From: Candidatus Omnitrophota bacterium
Lineage (GTDB): Bacteria > Omnitrophota > Gorgyraeia > Gygaellales > Profunditerraquicolaceae
Assembly (NCBI GenBank): GCA_023229385.1
Contig: JALNZI010000006.1
Location: 1 to 64,000 of the forward strand
Direction of reading: 5' to 3'
DNA: 64,000 bases
How positions within the stretch are numbered: the stretch's first letter is position 1; each line of letters starts with the position of its first letter. The notes beneath the pieces were generated by a model. It had not been told where the DNA came from and searched no databases. It saw only the letters and a list, made by a program, of their open reading frames with translations. The position numbers and the translations under genes were made by a program. This document shows positions 33,324 through 40,575 of this stretch, piece after piece.

Positions 33324-33518
33324 TGGGATTGTTTGACGGTAATCCTACTTTTTAGTGGTCTACACATATTGACTTTTTGACTGGAACCATATTCAATATG
33401 TAGATATACTCCACTCAGTAACCATAACCAGTTGAGGTGTTAAATGGGCTGCTTGCACCCTGTGTGTTTCTATTCTACATTACATAGAGTAGTCATTCCA
33501 GACGCGTGGTAAGCAGCC
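33324..33518 (-). ncRNA. Structured RNA starting at a promoter-like motif
   Basis: An eight-base stem GGCTGCTT/AAGCAGCC (33511-33518 with 33447-33454) begins four bases after the motif at 33522-33536. With the weak terminator at 33294 the transcript would be about 220 bases. No open frame. Confidence 0.5.
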
Positions 33519-33521
33519 ATT

Positions 33522-33536
33522 AATCAGACATAAATT
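33522..33536 (-). promoter_or_regulatory. TTTATGTCTGAT promoter-like motif
   Basis: AAATTTATGTCTGATT on the - strand, directly upstream of the stem-closed RNA at 33324-33518. Confidence 0.55.
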
Positions 33537-33614
33537 TAACGGGAATTCATATAAACTCCTATAGATGTTAGAAGTTGAACGTTGATAAACATACTAACAC
33601 GTAAACTAATCAAT

Positions 33615-33628
33615 AATCAGACATAAAC
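33615..33628 (-). promoter_or_regulatory. TTTATGTCTGAT promoter-like motif
   Basis: Starts one base after the stop of the 49-aa gene. Downstream on the - strand lie a TGTTAG/CTAACA hairpin and a four-codon frame with an ATAGGAG site, then the next motif copy. Confidence 0.5.
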
Positions 33629-33778
33629 TTATTTGTGTATTACCTTACACTTGATCTCACGATTGTTGAGCAATCTGGCTGCATGTGCTGACATCTTTGT
33701 GATGGTGATCTTGGAGATGTTGTGAGCCATCGGTGACTCACTGAACTGACGAAATGAACCTTTAACTCTGATAAGCAT
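33629..33778 (-). CDS. Basic 49-aa protein
   Basis: ATG at 33776-33778 with AAAGGAG six bases upstream. The peptide MLIRVKGSFRQFSESPMAHN continues as a basic helix rich in Lys, Arg and His. Base use is less AT-biased than in most small genes here. It is transcribed from its own motif with a structured leader. Function unknown; nucleic-acid binding is possible. Confidence 0.6.
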   Translation of the reverse strand: MLIRVKGSFRQFSESPMAHNISKITITKMSAHAARLLNNREIKCKVIHK

Positions 33779-33811
33779 ACTGAACTCCTTTGATAATAAG
33801 TTGTATGTAAT

Positions 33812-33892
33812 GATAGATATAACTTACTTAGATGTTACCGTTTACCGTTCTGATGACGGACTGATTCTCCTCGATTTTCAGTTATATCTATC
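33812..33892 (-). ncRNA. Structured leader of the 49-aa gene
   Basis: A perfect 13-bp stem GATAGATATAACT/AGTTATATCTATC joins 33880-33892 and 33812-33824, with CCGT/ACGG inside. It starts seven bases after the motif copy and ends about 30 bases before the start codon. Confidence 0.6.
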
Positions 33893-33898
33893 TATAAT

Positions 33899-33913
33899 AT
33901 TCAGACATAAATT
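33899..33913 (-). promoter_or_regulatory. TTTATGTCTGA promoter-like motif
   Basis: AAATTTATGTCTGAA on the - strand, upstream of the structured leader and 49-aa gene. Farther upstream is an eight-codon frame (MLLLFYKK) with an AAGGA site. Confidence 0.55.
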
Positions 33914-34045
33914 TCTTTATGTTTTTGAAAATAAAATGAACTTTATGCTTGTAGAAAACAACCTATTAATGTATTTAATAGATACGTTAATAAGATGTTT
34001 TTGCTTACTTTTTATAAAAAAGTAACAACATGGCAGTATCCTTGT

Positions 34046-34092
34046 AAAATAAAAAGCCATATCCAGATACAATACAGATCTCTGGATACAGC
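34046..34092 (-). terminator. Intrinsic terminator after the 102-aa gene
   Basis: GC..TATCCAGA pairs with TCTGGATA..GC (34081-34092 and 34056-34067), followed by TTTTTATTTT. It begins 14 bases after the stop at 34107. Confidence 0.75.
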
Positions 34093-34106
34093 TTTAACCA
34101 AAGGAG

Positions 34107-34415
34107 TTACTTGTTAAACTCTGAATTAAACCCTTCCTGAGCTATCTTCAAAGTGTTATTGGCAATCTTACCCACGAACATACCCGATACTTTGAACACA
34201 TTACTTACTGCTGATGTAGCATCCTTTGCTACTTTCTGACGATTCTCTTCCTTGAGGGAGTTATTGATAAGCTGAGTAGCATTATCAATAGTACTATCAA
34301 CCTGTGCTCTGATAACTTTGACAATGTCTTTCTTGTCCTTGTTAGCCAGAGTATCGATCCCATCGGCAGTAGTCTGGAGTGAAGTAGCCAAACTGGTAAA
34401 CAAACCTTTTAACAT
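34107..34415 (-). CDS. Hypothetical helical protein, 102 aa
   Basis: Start at ATG 34413-34415 with AAAGGAG; a longer frame enters the structured leader. Nearly all helical, Ala/Lys/Asp/Thr-rich, coiled-coil-like, with no hydrophobic core motif. Base use is less AT-rich than its surroundings, as in the other genes with this promoter motif, which suggests high expression. Confidence 0.65.
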   Translation of the reverse strand: MLKGLFTSLATSLQTTADGIDTLANKDKKDIVKVIRAQVDSTIDNATQLINNSLKEENRQKVAKDATSAVSNVFKVSGMFVGKIANNTLKIAQEGFNSEFNK

Positions 34416-34434
34416 AACAAACTCCTTTATAAAA

Positions 34435-34552
34435 TGCATGGCACTTAATTGGCTCGTATTTCTGTTCATAATGACTTTGAAATTTCATAAGGATTAACCA
34501 TGTGTCTTTCCTATATGAAACTCTGAAATATTCCAAATTTACTGTCCATGCA
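34435..34552 (-). ncRNA. Structured leader of the 102-aa gene
   Basis: TGCATGG/CCATGCA closes 34546-34552 with 34435-34441. Inside, TTTCATAtAGG pairs with CCTTATGAAA. The leader starts four bases after a motif copy and ends next to the AAAGGAG of the gene, so folding could affect ribosome access. Confidence 0.58.
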
Positions 34553-34555
34553 CAA

Positions 34556-34572
34556 TAATCAGACATAAATTT
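34556..34572 (-). promoter_or_regulatory. TTTATGTCTGATTATTG promoter-like motif
   Basis: Best match to the consensus on the - strand: AATTTATGTCTGATTATTG. Directly upstream of the structured leader of the 34107-34415 gene. Confidence 0.6.
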
Positions 34573-34604
34573 GCCTGTTATATTTCATCCATTCATACAG
34601 GCTT

Positions 34605-34711
34605 TTGAATAGACAATCAATGTCATTTCATCTACACACTACTTAACCATCATTAAGTATTATTGAATCATGTAGATATAGATGCGATTAAGTACGCAAC
34701 TAACTATTCAA
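34605..34711 (-). ncRNA. Stem-closed RNA between two motif copies
   Basis: TTGAATAG/CTATTCAA closes 34704-34711 with 34605-34612; inside are CATCTA/TAGATG and the hairpin ACTTAA/TTAAGT. It starts directly at the end of one motif copy. No open frame, so it may be a 110-base RNA in its own right. Confidence 0.55.
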
Positions 34712-34726
34712 TAATCAGACATAAAT
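34712..34726 (-). promoter_or_regulatory. TTTATGTCTGATTATT promoter-like motif
   Basis: ATATTTATGTCTGATTAT on the - strand, a few bases after the stop of the 34731-34931 gene and touching the stem-closed RNA at 34605-34711. Confidence 0.58.
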
Positions 34727-34730
34727 ATTC

Positions 34731-34931
34731 TTATTGTTGTGAACCTCGACAATAAGCAGATATCTCTGAGGGAGACAATCTCGATAATCCAGCAGTCTGG
34801 ATAAACGAAAGATCCTCTTGAATAGCTTCATTAAGATCTTTAATAGTATCAAGATTTAATATACCTTTATGTGAGTTATATATGAAACTTCCATCCTGTC
34901 TGGAATCAATGATGGTCATAATGTTAGGCAT
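34731..34931 (-). CDS. Hypothetical protein, 66 aa
   Basis: AAAGGAG precedes the ATG. Soluble; a beta start (NIMTIIDSRQDGSFIYN) is followed by helices. A TTACTTTT/AAAAGTAA hairpin lies in its leader, and a motif copy 62 bases upstream. Function unknown. Confidence 0.62.
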   Translation of the reverse strand: MPNIMTIIDSRQDGSFIYNSHKGILNLDTIKDLNEAIQEDLSFIQTAGLSRLSPSEISAYCRGSQQ

Positions 34932-34992
34932 AACTAACTCCTTTGGTTAGAATAGTTTTGCTTACTTTTTCAAAAGTAACTAATAGTTAATA

Positions 34993-35007
34993 CATCTGAC
35001 ATAAATT
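34993..35007 (-). promoter_or_regulatory. TTTATGTCAGAT promoter-like motif
   Basis: AAATTTATGTCAGATGT on the - strand, upstream of the 66-aa gene. One base differs from the cluster consensus. Confidence 0.5.
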
Positions 35008-35128
35008 TGTATTTATGTTTTTCTTGGTAAGAACAATAATATATGATGCTTGAATATACTCTCTCTTAGAACTGAGGGAGAAGTAGATAGTTTTTGACTA
35101 GAACTATCTTAAACTAGATATCTAGATA

Positions 35129-36367
35129 TTACTTAAGCATTGCTTTCACTTGATTGCAATACTCATTAACATTACTTATCCATAAGTTCCACATCTGAAA
35201 GTATACAATTCCTCCTCTAAGTTTAGTTATATTACGGTTATGCACCATAAAGCCTTCATCATAAGCCAACTGTACTTGATCAGCATAGAACTTCAAACAT
35301 TTATCCTTTCCAATTATACGATGTTGATGAGAGTTACAGAACTTACCTCTTATGTAATCAGTAACCAATACAAAACCTTCTTTCATTGTTGGTGTGGGTT
35401 CGTATACGTCGATTATACGATGTTTACGTAATGCAGGATTAACTGGTTGAGGTTTATACTTACTGTTCTCTATGTACTCTAGAGTGTGTTTAGGATGATA
35501 ATCTATTACATCGTGATTCTTTCTAAATGTTGCATGAGACATCATAATACTTTGAGCATATCTCATCTTACCAGAGTTCTTAACACCTCCAGTAAGTTCA
35601 CAGATATAATCACATTCGTCTTCAGTAATAAATCCTTCATGAAGCTTTTCAATAGCAATATCATAAGCTTTAGTAGGATCTTTACCAATATAGAATATCA
35701 TACTCTTCCAGAACTTAAGATGAGCTTTATCCTGATGAGTACCAGACTCATTAGCTACAAGATCATAATCAGATTCAGTTAATTGTCTAGCATCATCATT
35801 ATAGTTATTACAAACATTCTCATCATACTCATCATCAGTATCTTTGTATAACTCTCTGATAGTATCTTTGTTACTCCATATCCATTTAGCCAGAGATCTA
35901 TCAAGTTTAAGTTTCTTAAGAGCTTTGATATCAAGCATACCTTTATGATCAGTATACCATTCAAGATTGAATCTTGTAACAGTATCCTTTTCATATTTAT
36001 CATTAGAACATACAACTTCTTCGAATATATCCCATTGTTTAGGATGATAGTCTTTATTACCATAAATATTATCACCAGGACCATCTACAGCAAAGTCATC
36101 ACGTATATCAGGAGCGGTGCTATCTGCTAAGATACCAGTAGGACTTATCCATAATCCATCCTCACAGATATCTAGACTATTTCCTTCTTTATCAAACCTT
36201 TGAGGACCATACTCATCAGAGTTACTGTGATACATAACGTTCTCCTTTGATTTATGTGTATCAGTAAAAGTTACTTCATGATTTGAAAGATCATACTCAG
36301 ATAACTTACCATTAGCTTTAGCAATAAGACGATTAATGATCATCTGATTAGAAATAGTACGATTCAT
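35129..36367 (-). CDS. Large hypothetical protein, 412 aa
   Basis: Start at ATG 36365-36367 with AAAGGAG. Acidic, soluble, Asp/Asn/Tyr-rich, with a central charged segment (DDEYDENVCNNYNDD) and a basic C terminus. No domain is recognised. Codon choice is regular, so it is clearly a real gene. The 120 bases after its stop hold an AGATAGTT/AACTATCT hairpin. Confidence 0.7.
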   Translation of the reverse strand: MNRTISNQMIINRLIAKANGKLSEYDLSNHEVTFTDTHKSKENVMYHSNSDEYGPQRFDKEGNSLDICEDGLWISPTGILADSTAPDIRDDFAVDGPGDNIYGNKDYHPKQWDIFEEVVCSNDKYEKDTVTRFNLEWYTDHKGMLDIKALKKLKLDRSLAKWIWSNKDTIRELYKDTDDEYDENVCNNYNDDARQLTESDYDLVANESGTHQDKAHLKFWKSMIFYIGKDPTKAYDIAIEKLHEGFITEDECDYICELTGGVKNSGKMRYAQSIMMSHATFRKNHDVIDYHPKHTLEYIENSKYKPQPVNPALRKHRIIDVYEPTPTMKEGFVLVTDYIRGKFCNSHQHRIIGKDKCLKFYADQVQLAYDEGFMVHNRNITKLRGGIVYFQMWNLWISNVNEYCNQVKAMLK

Positions 36368-36389
36368 GATAAACTCCTTTGGTAAAAGT

Positions 36390-36494
36390 TTAGTTAATTG
36401 ATACTTCAATTACTTCTTCATCATTAATAACATCAAAGACACGTTCAAACTCAGATACATCTAGAAACTGATCATCATAATCTTGAATAGACAT
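36390..36494 (-). CDS. Small acidic protein, 34 aa
   Basis: ATG at 36492-36494 with AAAGGAG. Sequence MSIQDYDDQFLDVSEFERVF is strongly acidic. It is the size and charge of a phage inhibitor or DNA mimic, but that is only a guess. Confidence 0.5.
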   Translation of the reverse strand: MSIQDYDDQFLDVSEFERVFDVINDEEVIEVSIN

Positions 36495-36519
36495 GATATT
36501 ACTCCTTTGATTAAGTTAA

Positions 36520-36729
36520 TTAAAATTCAAATTTACCAGACATTATTTCTTCAAGTAGATCAGCACATTCTTTACCAATAACTGGTTCTTTAGGATCTTT
36601 ATGTACAGGACTTTCTTGTACTGTGCATAGATCATAGTTACAGTTCTTACAGATAAAAGACTGTGGGTTATCTACTGTAGCAGGCATACCACAACCATCA
36701 CATACAACTAGATACTTTGACTTAGACAT
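36520..36729 (-). CDS. Zinc-ribbon protein, 69 aa
   Basis: Two knuckles, VVCDGCGMP and FICKNCNYDLC, form a four-Cys zinc ribbon. AGGAGT precedes the ATG. Likely binds nucleic acid or RNA polymerase; early location near the divergent promoters fits a regulator. Confidence 0.65.
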   Translation of the reverse strand: MSKSKYLVVCDGCGMPATVDNPQSFICKNCNYDLCTVQESPVHKDPKEPVIGKECADLLEEIMSGKFEF

Positions 36730-36753
36730 GACATACTCCTTTGTTTATGGTTA

Positions 36754-36882
36754 TTAATCAATGAAACTTAAATTAGCGATTACTACTATAGCTATACATA
36801 CTACAGCTATTACTAACCTCAATGTACCAGCATGTACACTAAGCTTACTACATCTAGATACAAGATTAGATTGTATATACAT
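36754..36882 (-). CDS. Single-pass membrane peptide, 42 aa
   Basis: ATG at 36880-36882 after AAGGAT. A basic N terminus is followed by one hydrophobic segment (LRLVIAVVCIAIVVIANL). Confidence 0.5.
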   Translation of the reverse strand: MYIQSNLVSRCSKLSVHAGTLRLVIAVVCIAIVVIANLSFID

Positions 36883-36920
36883 ATCTAATCCTTTCTATTG
36901 TTGATTGTTATTAATAAGTA

Positions 36921-37091
36921 CTAGTTAACAATACCACTATCACTAGCAAGCGTGCCTTGTACATCAAAGTATGATGCAATAAGCATATACGTTGCTACTG
37001 CTTTACTACGATTAAGACAACTAATACGATCACTAAGCTTATGATCTTTTTCAACAAAGACCATACTATCAATTAATGTAACAGTAAACAT
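36921..37091 (-). CDS. Hypothetical protein, 56 aa
   Basis: Start at ATG 37089-37091 with AGGAGG; a longer frame lacks a ribosome site. Soluble, mixed. It is the gene nearest the divergent regulatory region on the - strand, so probably expressed early. Confidence 0.6.
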   Translation of the reverse strand: MFTVTLIDSMVFVEKDHKLSDRISCLNRSKAVATYMLIASYFDVQGTLASDSGIVN

Positions 37092-37650
37092 AAAACCTCC
37101 TAGAAAAGTGTGTAAGTTATTGTTTTGTATAAAGTTACCCAGTGAGCTCTTATCTTCTGTAAAGTAATAATATAATACTAATAACACTCTAGGTACTATC
37201 GAAAAACATCCCTAATATCATAATCTCAATTCTCAAATAATTTTTTACACTAAACTGTATATTAAGCATTAACTATAATATTTAAATCCTAAAATAATTT
37301 TTCATCTATTTAAGCAATATCTAAATCCTCCAAAAAATTTTATCTGAAACCTCTTGATAGAAATTATACCTGATCTGATATAATCTTAGCTTTAAACAGT
37401 ACTTTTATACCCTTTCTGGTATAAAAACGTAAAATCGAATTTTCAAAAAAAATATATCTGAATCGACCTCGCAATGGTCCTTTTCTATAACCCTAAACAT
37501 ATCAATAAGTTATAAGATATCTTTGTCTGAAAAGTATATATTATTTCAGACAAGAAGTGCATAGTATTGCCTATTTATATGTATTTTGTGTTAAAACTGT
37601 TATAAAGCTACTAAAAGTGTTATATACTGCACCTTATGTGTTAAAACAAT
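37092..37650. promoter_or_regulatory. Divergent regulatory region between - and + genes
   Basis: About 560 bases without genes. Three imperfect direct repeats lie at 37211-37246, 37273-37302 and 37311-37342; on the - strand each reads roughly AAATTATTTtaGGATTtA-ATATT. A perfect 10-bp inverted repeat TTGTCTGAAA/TTTCAGACAA flanks 11 AT bases at about 37525-37555. TGTGTTAAAAC occurs twice (near 37583 and 37638). It could hold early promoters, a repressor site or a replication origin. Confidence 0.45.
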
Positions 37651-37679
37651 TTGACATCCTAGATGTAAAGAAGTATATT
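37651..37679 (+). promoter_or_regulatory. Sigma-70-type promoter
   Basis: TTGACA (37651-37656), a 17-base spacer and TATATT (37674-37679), followed by AGGAGG and the first rightward gene. A near-consensus host-type promoter, so the rightward small genes are probably early. Confidence 0.85.
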
Positions 37680-37696
37680 ACTAATAGGAGGTAAGT

Positions 37697-38011
37697 ATGA
37701 AATATTGTAGTAATTGTAAGTATCTTTCTAAGTATATTCGTGATGAAATTATTGATTATAGATATATAGATGGAAGTATAGTAGAGTCTGGAAATAAAGT
37801 ATGTCTATGTGATCCTAAAAGAGAAGATTATAATAATTGGGAATATGAGTGTGTAACTAAGGTTTTAACTGTTTATGATCCTAGAAAGCTTAATGTTAAG
37901 AATGATTGCCAGTGTTATCGAGAGAGATGGATATATAGAATTATAGCGTTTCTTAGAGGATGTAAGTATTATCATGTTAATGGTGGATTAAAACATGAAC
38001 GAGTTAAATAA
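37697..38011 (+). CDS. Cysteine-rich protein, 104 aa
   Basis: CSNCKYL at the start, then CLCDP, C, and CQCY give seven or more cysteines, probably two zinc sites. AGGAGG precedes the ATG. First gene of the rightward arm. Function unknown. Confidence 0.65.
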   Translation: MKYCSNCKYLSKYIRDEIIDYRYIDGSIVESGNKVCLCDPKREDYNNWEYECVTKVLTVYDPRKLNVKNDCQCYRERWIYRIIAFLRGCKYYHVNGGLKHERVK

Positions 38012-38207
38012 GTTAGTTATACTTATATTTGCTTTGTATGTGATTGGTGATACTATCAGGATAATTGATCATAAGGATCGCTTTGTAATATTAAATGTGT
38101 TTAATACAGATACTGATAGTTGTTATGTTATGCTTGGTAATCTAGAGCATAAGTTAATAAGATATGAGCGTTGTTATAAACTTAGAAAGACTTTAGATAA
38201 GTATTGA
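37995..38207 (+). CDS. Hypothetical protein with N-terminal hydrophobic segment, 70 aa
   Basis: Overlaps the previous gene by 17 bases. Residues 6-22 are hydrophobic; the rest is charged. The promoter for the heat-shock gene starts inside its last codons. Confidence 0.55.
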   Translation: MNELNKLVILIFALYVIGDTIRIIDHKDRFVILNVFNTDTDSCYVMLGNLEHKLIRYERCYKLRKTLDKY

Positions 38208-38267
38208 CTTTAACTTTGAAATATTGTATATTACTTATGTTACTGATCGAATGACAGTAACTTTTTT
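38204..38267 (+). promoter_or_regulatory. Sigma-70 promoter with inverted repeat at the transcript start
   Basis: TTGACT (38204-38209), 17 bases, TATATT (38227-38232). At the expected start lies GTTACTG/CAGTAAC (38239-38245 with 38255-38261) followed by six T. It could be an attenuator-like terminator, a 5' stabilising hairpin, or an operator. Confidence 0.75.
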
Positions 38268-38287
38268 AATCTATCTAAGGAGGATTT

Positions 38288-38695
38288 ATGGACACACAAC
38301 TATGGGACATCTTCGATGTCTTCTTCAAAGATGCACTGGACACTTCCAGTACCTACACAACTCTTACGAACAGCAAACTACATTATCCAATTGATGTTAA
38401 GGAGACAACCTCTGGAATTCAATTTGATGTAGCTATTGTTGGGGCTGAGAAAAAAGATGTAATTATCGAAACCGAAAACGATATATTACGAATAATTTAT
38501 CCTAATAATGAAAATAAAGACAGCACTGAAAAGTATCTTTATAAGGGGATTACACGTAAGTCTTTCAATTTTAATTGGAAGCTTGGTGGCAAGTTTGACG
38601 TCGCTCAGACAGTGGCAGCTATGGATAAGGGATTACTTACGATTAAGATTCCTTACACTAAGAACGCTACTAAGAAACGTGTTGAAATAGTTTAA
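38288..38695 (+). CDS. Small heat-shock protein (Hsp20/alpha-crystallin)
   Basis: 135 residues. Alpha-crystallin domain from YPIDVKETTSG at about 33, with GAEKKDVIIETEND, and the closing KGLLTIKIPYTK near residue 117. Holds unfolding proteins in the cytoplasm. Strong AGGAGG ribosome site and own promoter. Similar genes occur in several large phages, where they may aid virion protein folding. Confidence 0.88.
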   Translation: MDTQLWDIFDVFFKDALDTSSTYTTLTNSKLHYPIDVKETTSGIQFDVAIVGAEKKDVIIETENDILRIIYPNNENKDSTEKYLYKGITRKSFNFNWKLGGKFDVAQTVAAMDKGLLTIKIPYTKNATKKRVEIV

Positions 38696-38699
38696 ACAT

Positions 38700-38732
38700 T
38701 TGGGGAGATATTCTCCCCAATTATATTTATAT
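38700..38732 (+). terminator. Probable terminator after hsp20
   Basis: A perfect 9-bp hairpin TTGGGGAGA/TCTCCCCAA with three-base loop, then TTATATTTATAT. The T-tract is broken, so read-through to the next gene is likely. Confidence 0.55.
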
Positions 38733-38931
38733 GGGTAAAATTAAAAAAATAATGTCTGAAGAATTTAAGAGACGTAATTTTCCAGATAGTATTAATAATT
38801 ATTTTATAGCAAATTGTCCATATAGTGATCGAGATTGTGATGTATTTTGTAATGAAGATGAATGTGAAGATTGTTTTCATGAATTTGTAACATTTGATCA
38901 ACTTCATGTAAGTCTAGGAATTAAATCTTGA
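38731..38931 (+). CDS. Cysteine-rich protein, 66 aa
   Basis: Cys-dense acidic middle (CPYSDRDCDVFCNEDECEDC) that could bind zinc. Its stop overlaps the TTG start of the next gene (TTGA). First of the tightly overlapping chain. Confidence 0.55.
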   Translation: MGKIKKIMSEEFKRRNFPDSINNYFIANCPYSDRDCDVFCNEDECEDCFHEFVTFDQLHVSLGIKS

Positions 38932-39242
38932 TACATCTAAGAGATCCATATATAGAGAGTATTGTAGAACTTAATTCATTTAAATTATTTTATGAAAGTA
39001 ATTTTATATGTGACTGTAATGCAATTGAAATAACATCAAATACATTAAAAGGATTTTTTACTACTAATTTTAATCTTGATATTTATCAAGATAAAACATA
39101 TACGATTCTTATAAATTATAATAATACAATATATAATTTAAACTATGTTAAACTAACATCCAGACATCGTTATGTTGATAATTTTAATATACCAATTAGT
39201 CTAGATACTAAATACGAGTTTAAGTATGAACATATCTCTTAG
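38928..39242 (+). CDS. LRDRY-chain gene 1, 104 aa
   Basis: Starts with TTG; first residues MIHLRDPYIESI. The rest is beta-rich, Asn/Tyr-rich and unlike the other chain members. No ribosome site precedes it, so it is probably translated by coupling. It overlaps gene 2 by 17 bases. Confidence 0.6.
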   Translation: MIHLRDPYIESIVELNSFKLFYESNFICDCNAIEITSNTLKGFFTTNFNLDIYQDKTYTILINYNNTIYNLNYVKLTSRHRYVDNFNIPISLDTKYEFKYEHIS

Positions 39243-39618
39243 AGATCGAGCAGATCCAATATATCCAGAAAATAGTTTTAATAGTATCTGGTATGCAACA
39301 AGAATGCTTATAACTAGTGGATCTATGTTTAAGTTAGAATATAATCTTCCTAGACGTTGGGGTAAGACTCATCTATGTGGAAAACTCATGGAAGAATTTG
39401 AAAATGTAATATATATTGCTAGTAATGATAATATGTGTAAATATTTCTGTTCTACATATGGATATATAACTAGAACTTTTAGTGCTAATTATATACTTGA
39501 TTGTTTAAGAGGTCGAATAATAAATTATATTTTATTTGATGAAGTATCTTCTGTTCAAGTAAATAACGTATTATCTTATGTACATCCTAAAGGTTATCTT
39601 GCAGTGAGATCATTATGA
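39226..39618 (+). CDS. LRDRY-chain gene 2, mini P-loop ATPase, 130 aa
   Basis: Starts MNISLRDRADP. Contains a Walker A-like LPRRWGKTHLCGK at about 43-55 and a Walker B-like IINYILFDEVSS near residue 101-112 preceded by LRGR. The RRWGKT/LRG/DE pattern is like the ATPase half of the large terminase in this genome, but with no nuclease half. It might be a motor cofactor or a decoy. Overlaps both neighbours. Confidence 0.6.
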   Translation: MNISLRDRADPIYPENSFNSIWYATRMLITSGSMFKLEYNLPRRWGKTHLCGKLMEEFENVIYIASNDNMCKYFCSTYGYITRTFSANYILDCLRGRIINYILFDEVSSVQVNNVLSYVHPKGYLAVRSL

Positions 39619-39848
39619 TTCACTTAAGAGATCCATACATAAATGATTTTCCTACTCAAAGTCCGTCTAGTTCAGATTCAAGTAGTTCAAGTAGTTCAGA
39701 AAGTTTTAGTATTAGTGATAGTGCAAGTATTTCAATGAGTGCTAGTCCAAGTATAAGTAATGAAAGAAATTATGAACATACACCTAAGAGATCGATACTT
39801 TCAAGAATATCCAAAAGATTGGTATCGATTATATCTTTTACTAAGTAA
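39615..39848 (+). CDS. LRDRY-chain gene 3, serine-rich, 77 aa
   Basis: Starts MIHLRDPYINDF; residues 15-50 are almost all Ser with Ile, Asp and Ala, certainly disordered. The last 26 codons overlap gene 4 in another frame. Such Ser stretches occur in phage linker or surface proteins. Confidence 0.5.
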   Translation: MIHLRDPYINDFPTQSPSSSDSSSSSSSESFSISDSASISMSASPSISNERNYEHTPKRSILSRISKRLVSIISFTK

Positions 39849-40182
39849 AAATATAAATGAAGATAGATTTTTTACCATAAATTTATCTAGACATAAACAT
39901 TTTGAAACCGTTACTTTAGGTTTAAATTTATTAAATGATTTTGAACATCTTTTAATGATTGTTAAAAACGCTGGTACTGAAATAATGCTTAGAAAAAATA
40001 GTAATTTAAATAATATAAATCAATATAATTTATATTCTGGAGTAGAACTTAAAAATTGTGGATGTGATGTACATCTAAAATTAAAATATAAATATATATT
40101 TATGGATAACTTAGATGATGAACTTATAAAATACTATTCTAATCTTGGACTTAGTTATATTAGTATAAAGAACAACTTATGA
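39772..40182 (+). CDS. LRDRY-chain gene 4, 136 aa
   Basis: Start at ATG 39772 (MNIHLRDRYFQEYP), chosen over ATG 39760 because it restores the shared start peptide. The remainder is mixed alpha/beta with MIVKNAGTEIMLRKNSN and no recognised family. It overlaps the next gene by four bases. Confidence 0.6.
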   Translation: MNIHLRDRYFQEYPKDWYRLYLLLSKNINEDRFFTINLSRHKHFETVTLGLNLLNDFEHLLMIVKNAGTEIMLRKNSNLNNINQYNLYSGVELKNCGCDVHLKLKYKYIFMDNLDDELIKYYSNLGLSYISIKNNL

Positions 40183-40388
40183 ACATAAATTTAAGAGATC
40201 GATACATTGCTGAGACACTTACAATCAAAGATATTTCTAATATGGTTGAGTGGTTGATGAAACAACCATCACAAGAATATATAATTCCAGTAGATAGTTA
40301 TTATGATAAATTAATAGATGATTATTTTAATGAGCGAATTAAAAAATTAAAAACTAGGAAACTATATGACAATAAATCTAAGAGATAG
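40179..40388 (+). CDS. LRDRY-chain gene 5, 69 aa
   Basis: Starts MNINLRDRYIAET. Helical, charged. Its stop codon lies within the conserved start sequence of gene 6, so the start sequence also ends the upstream frame. Confidence 0.58.
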   Translation: MNINLRDRYIAETLTIKDISNMVEWLMKQPSQEYIIPVDSYYDKLIDDYFNERIKKLKTRKLYDNKSKR

Positions 40389-40575
40389 ATACGTAGAAGA
40401 ACCAAAAGTATGGCCAGGTAAATTTGAATATACTGATACATTAGACTTTGATAATCACATCATTCAACAATGGGTGCAAAATGCTAGAAGAGCACTATCT
40501 GCTGAAGTTAGACGAACTGTATTAGAACAAATACCGCGTTATAATCAAGGTGGAATAATTGAACCTAAATCTTAA
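40366..40575 (+). CDS. LRDRY-chain gene 6, 69 aa
   Basis: Starts MTINLRDRYVEEP. Soluble, one helix with several Arg (NARRALSAEVRR). Overlaps both neighbours (23 and 17 bases). Function unknown. Confidence 0.58.
   Translation: MTINLRDRYVEEPKVWPGKFEYTDTLDFDNHIIQQWVQNARRALSAEVRRTVLEQIPRYNQGGIIEPKS

Noticed and set aside
33801..34025. Open frame of 74 codons on the + strand
   Set aside because: It crosses a promoter motif and a 13-bp RNA stem of the other strand, has no ribosome site, and is the only + frame there.
34416..34566. Longer frames upstream of the 34107-34415 gene
   Set aside because: They run through the structured leader; the ATG at 34415 has the ribosome site.
37200..37345. CRISPR array
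   Set aside because: The three repeats are imperfect and spaced by AT-rich bases without regular spacers; no cas genes are present.
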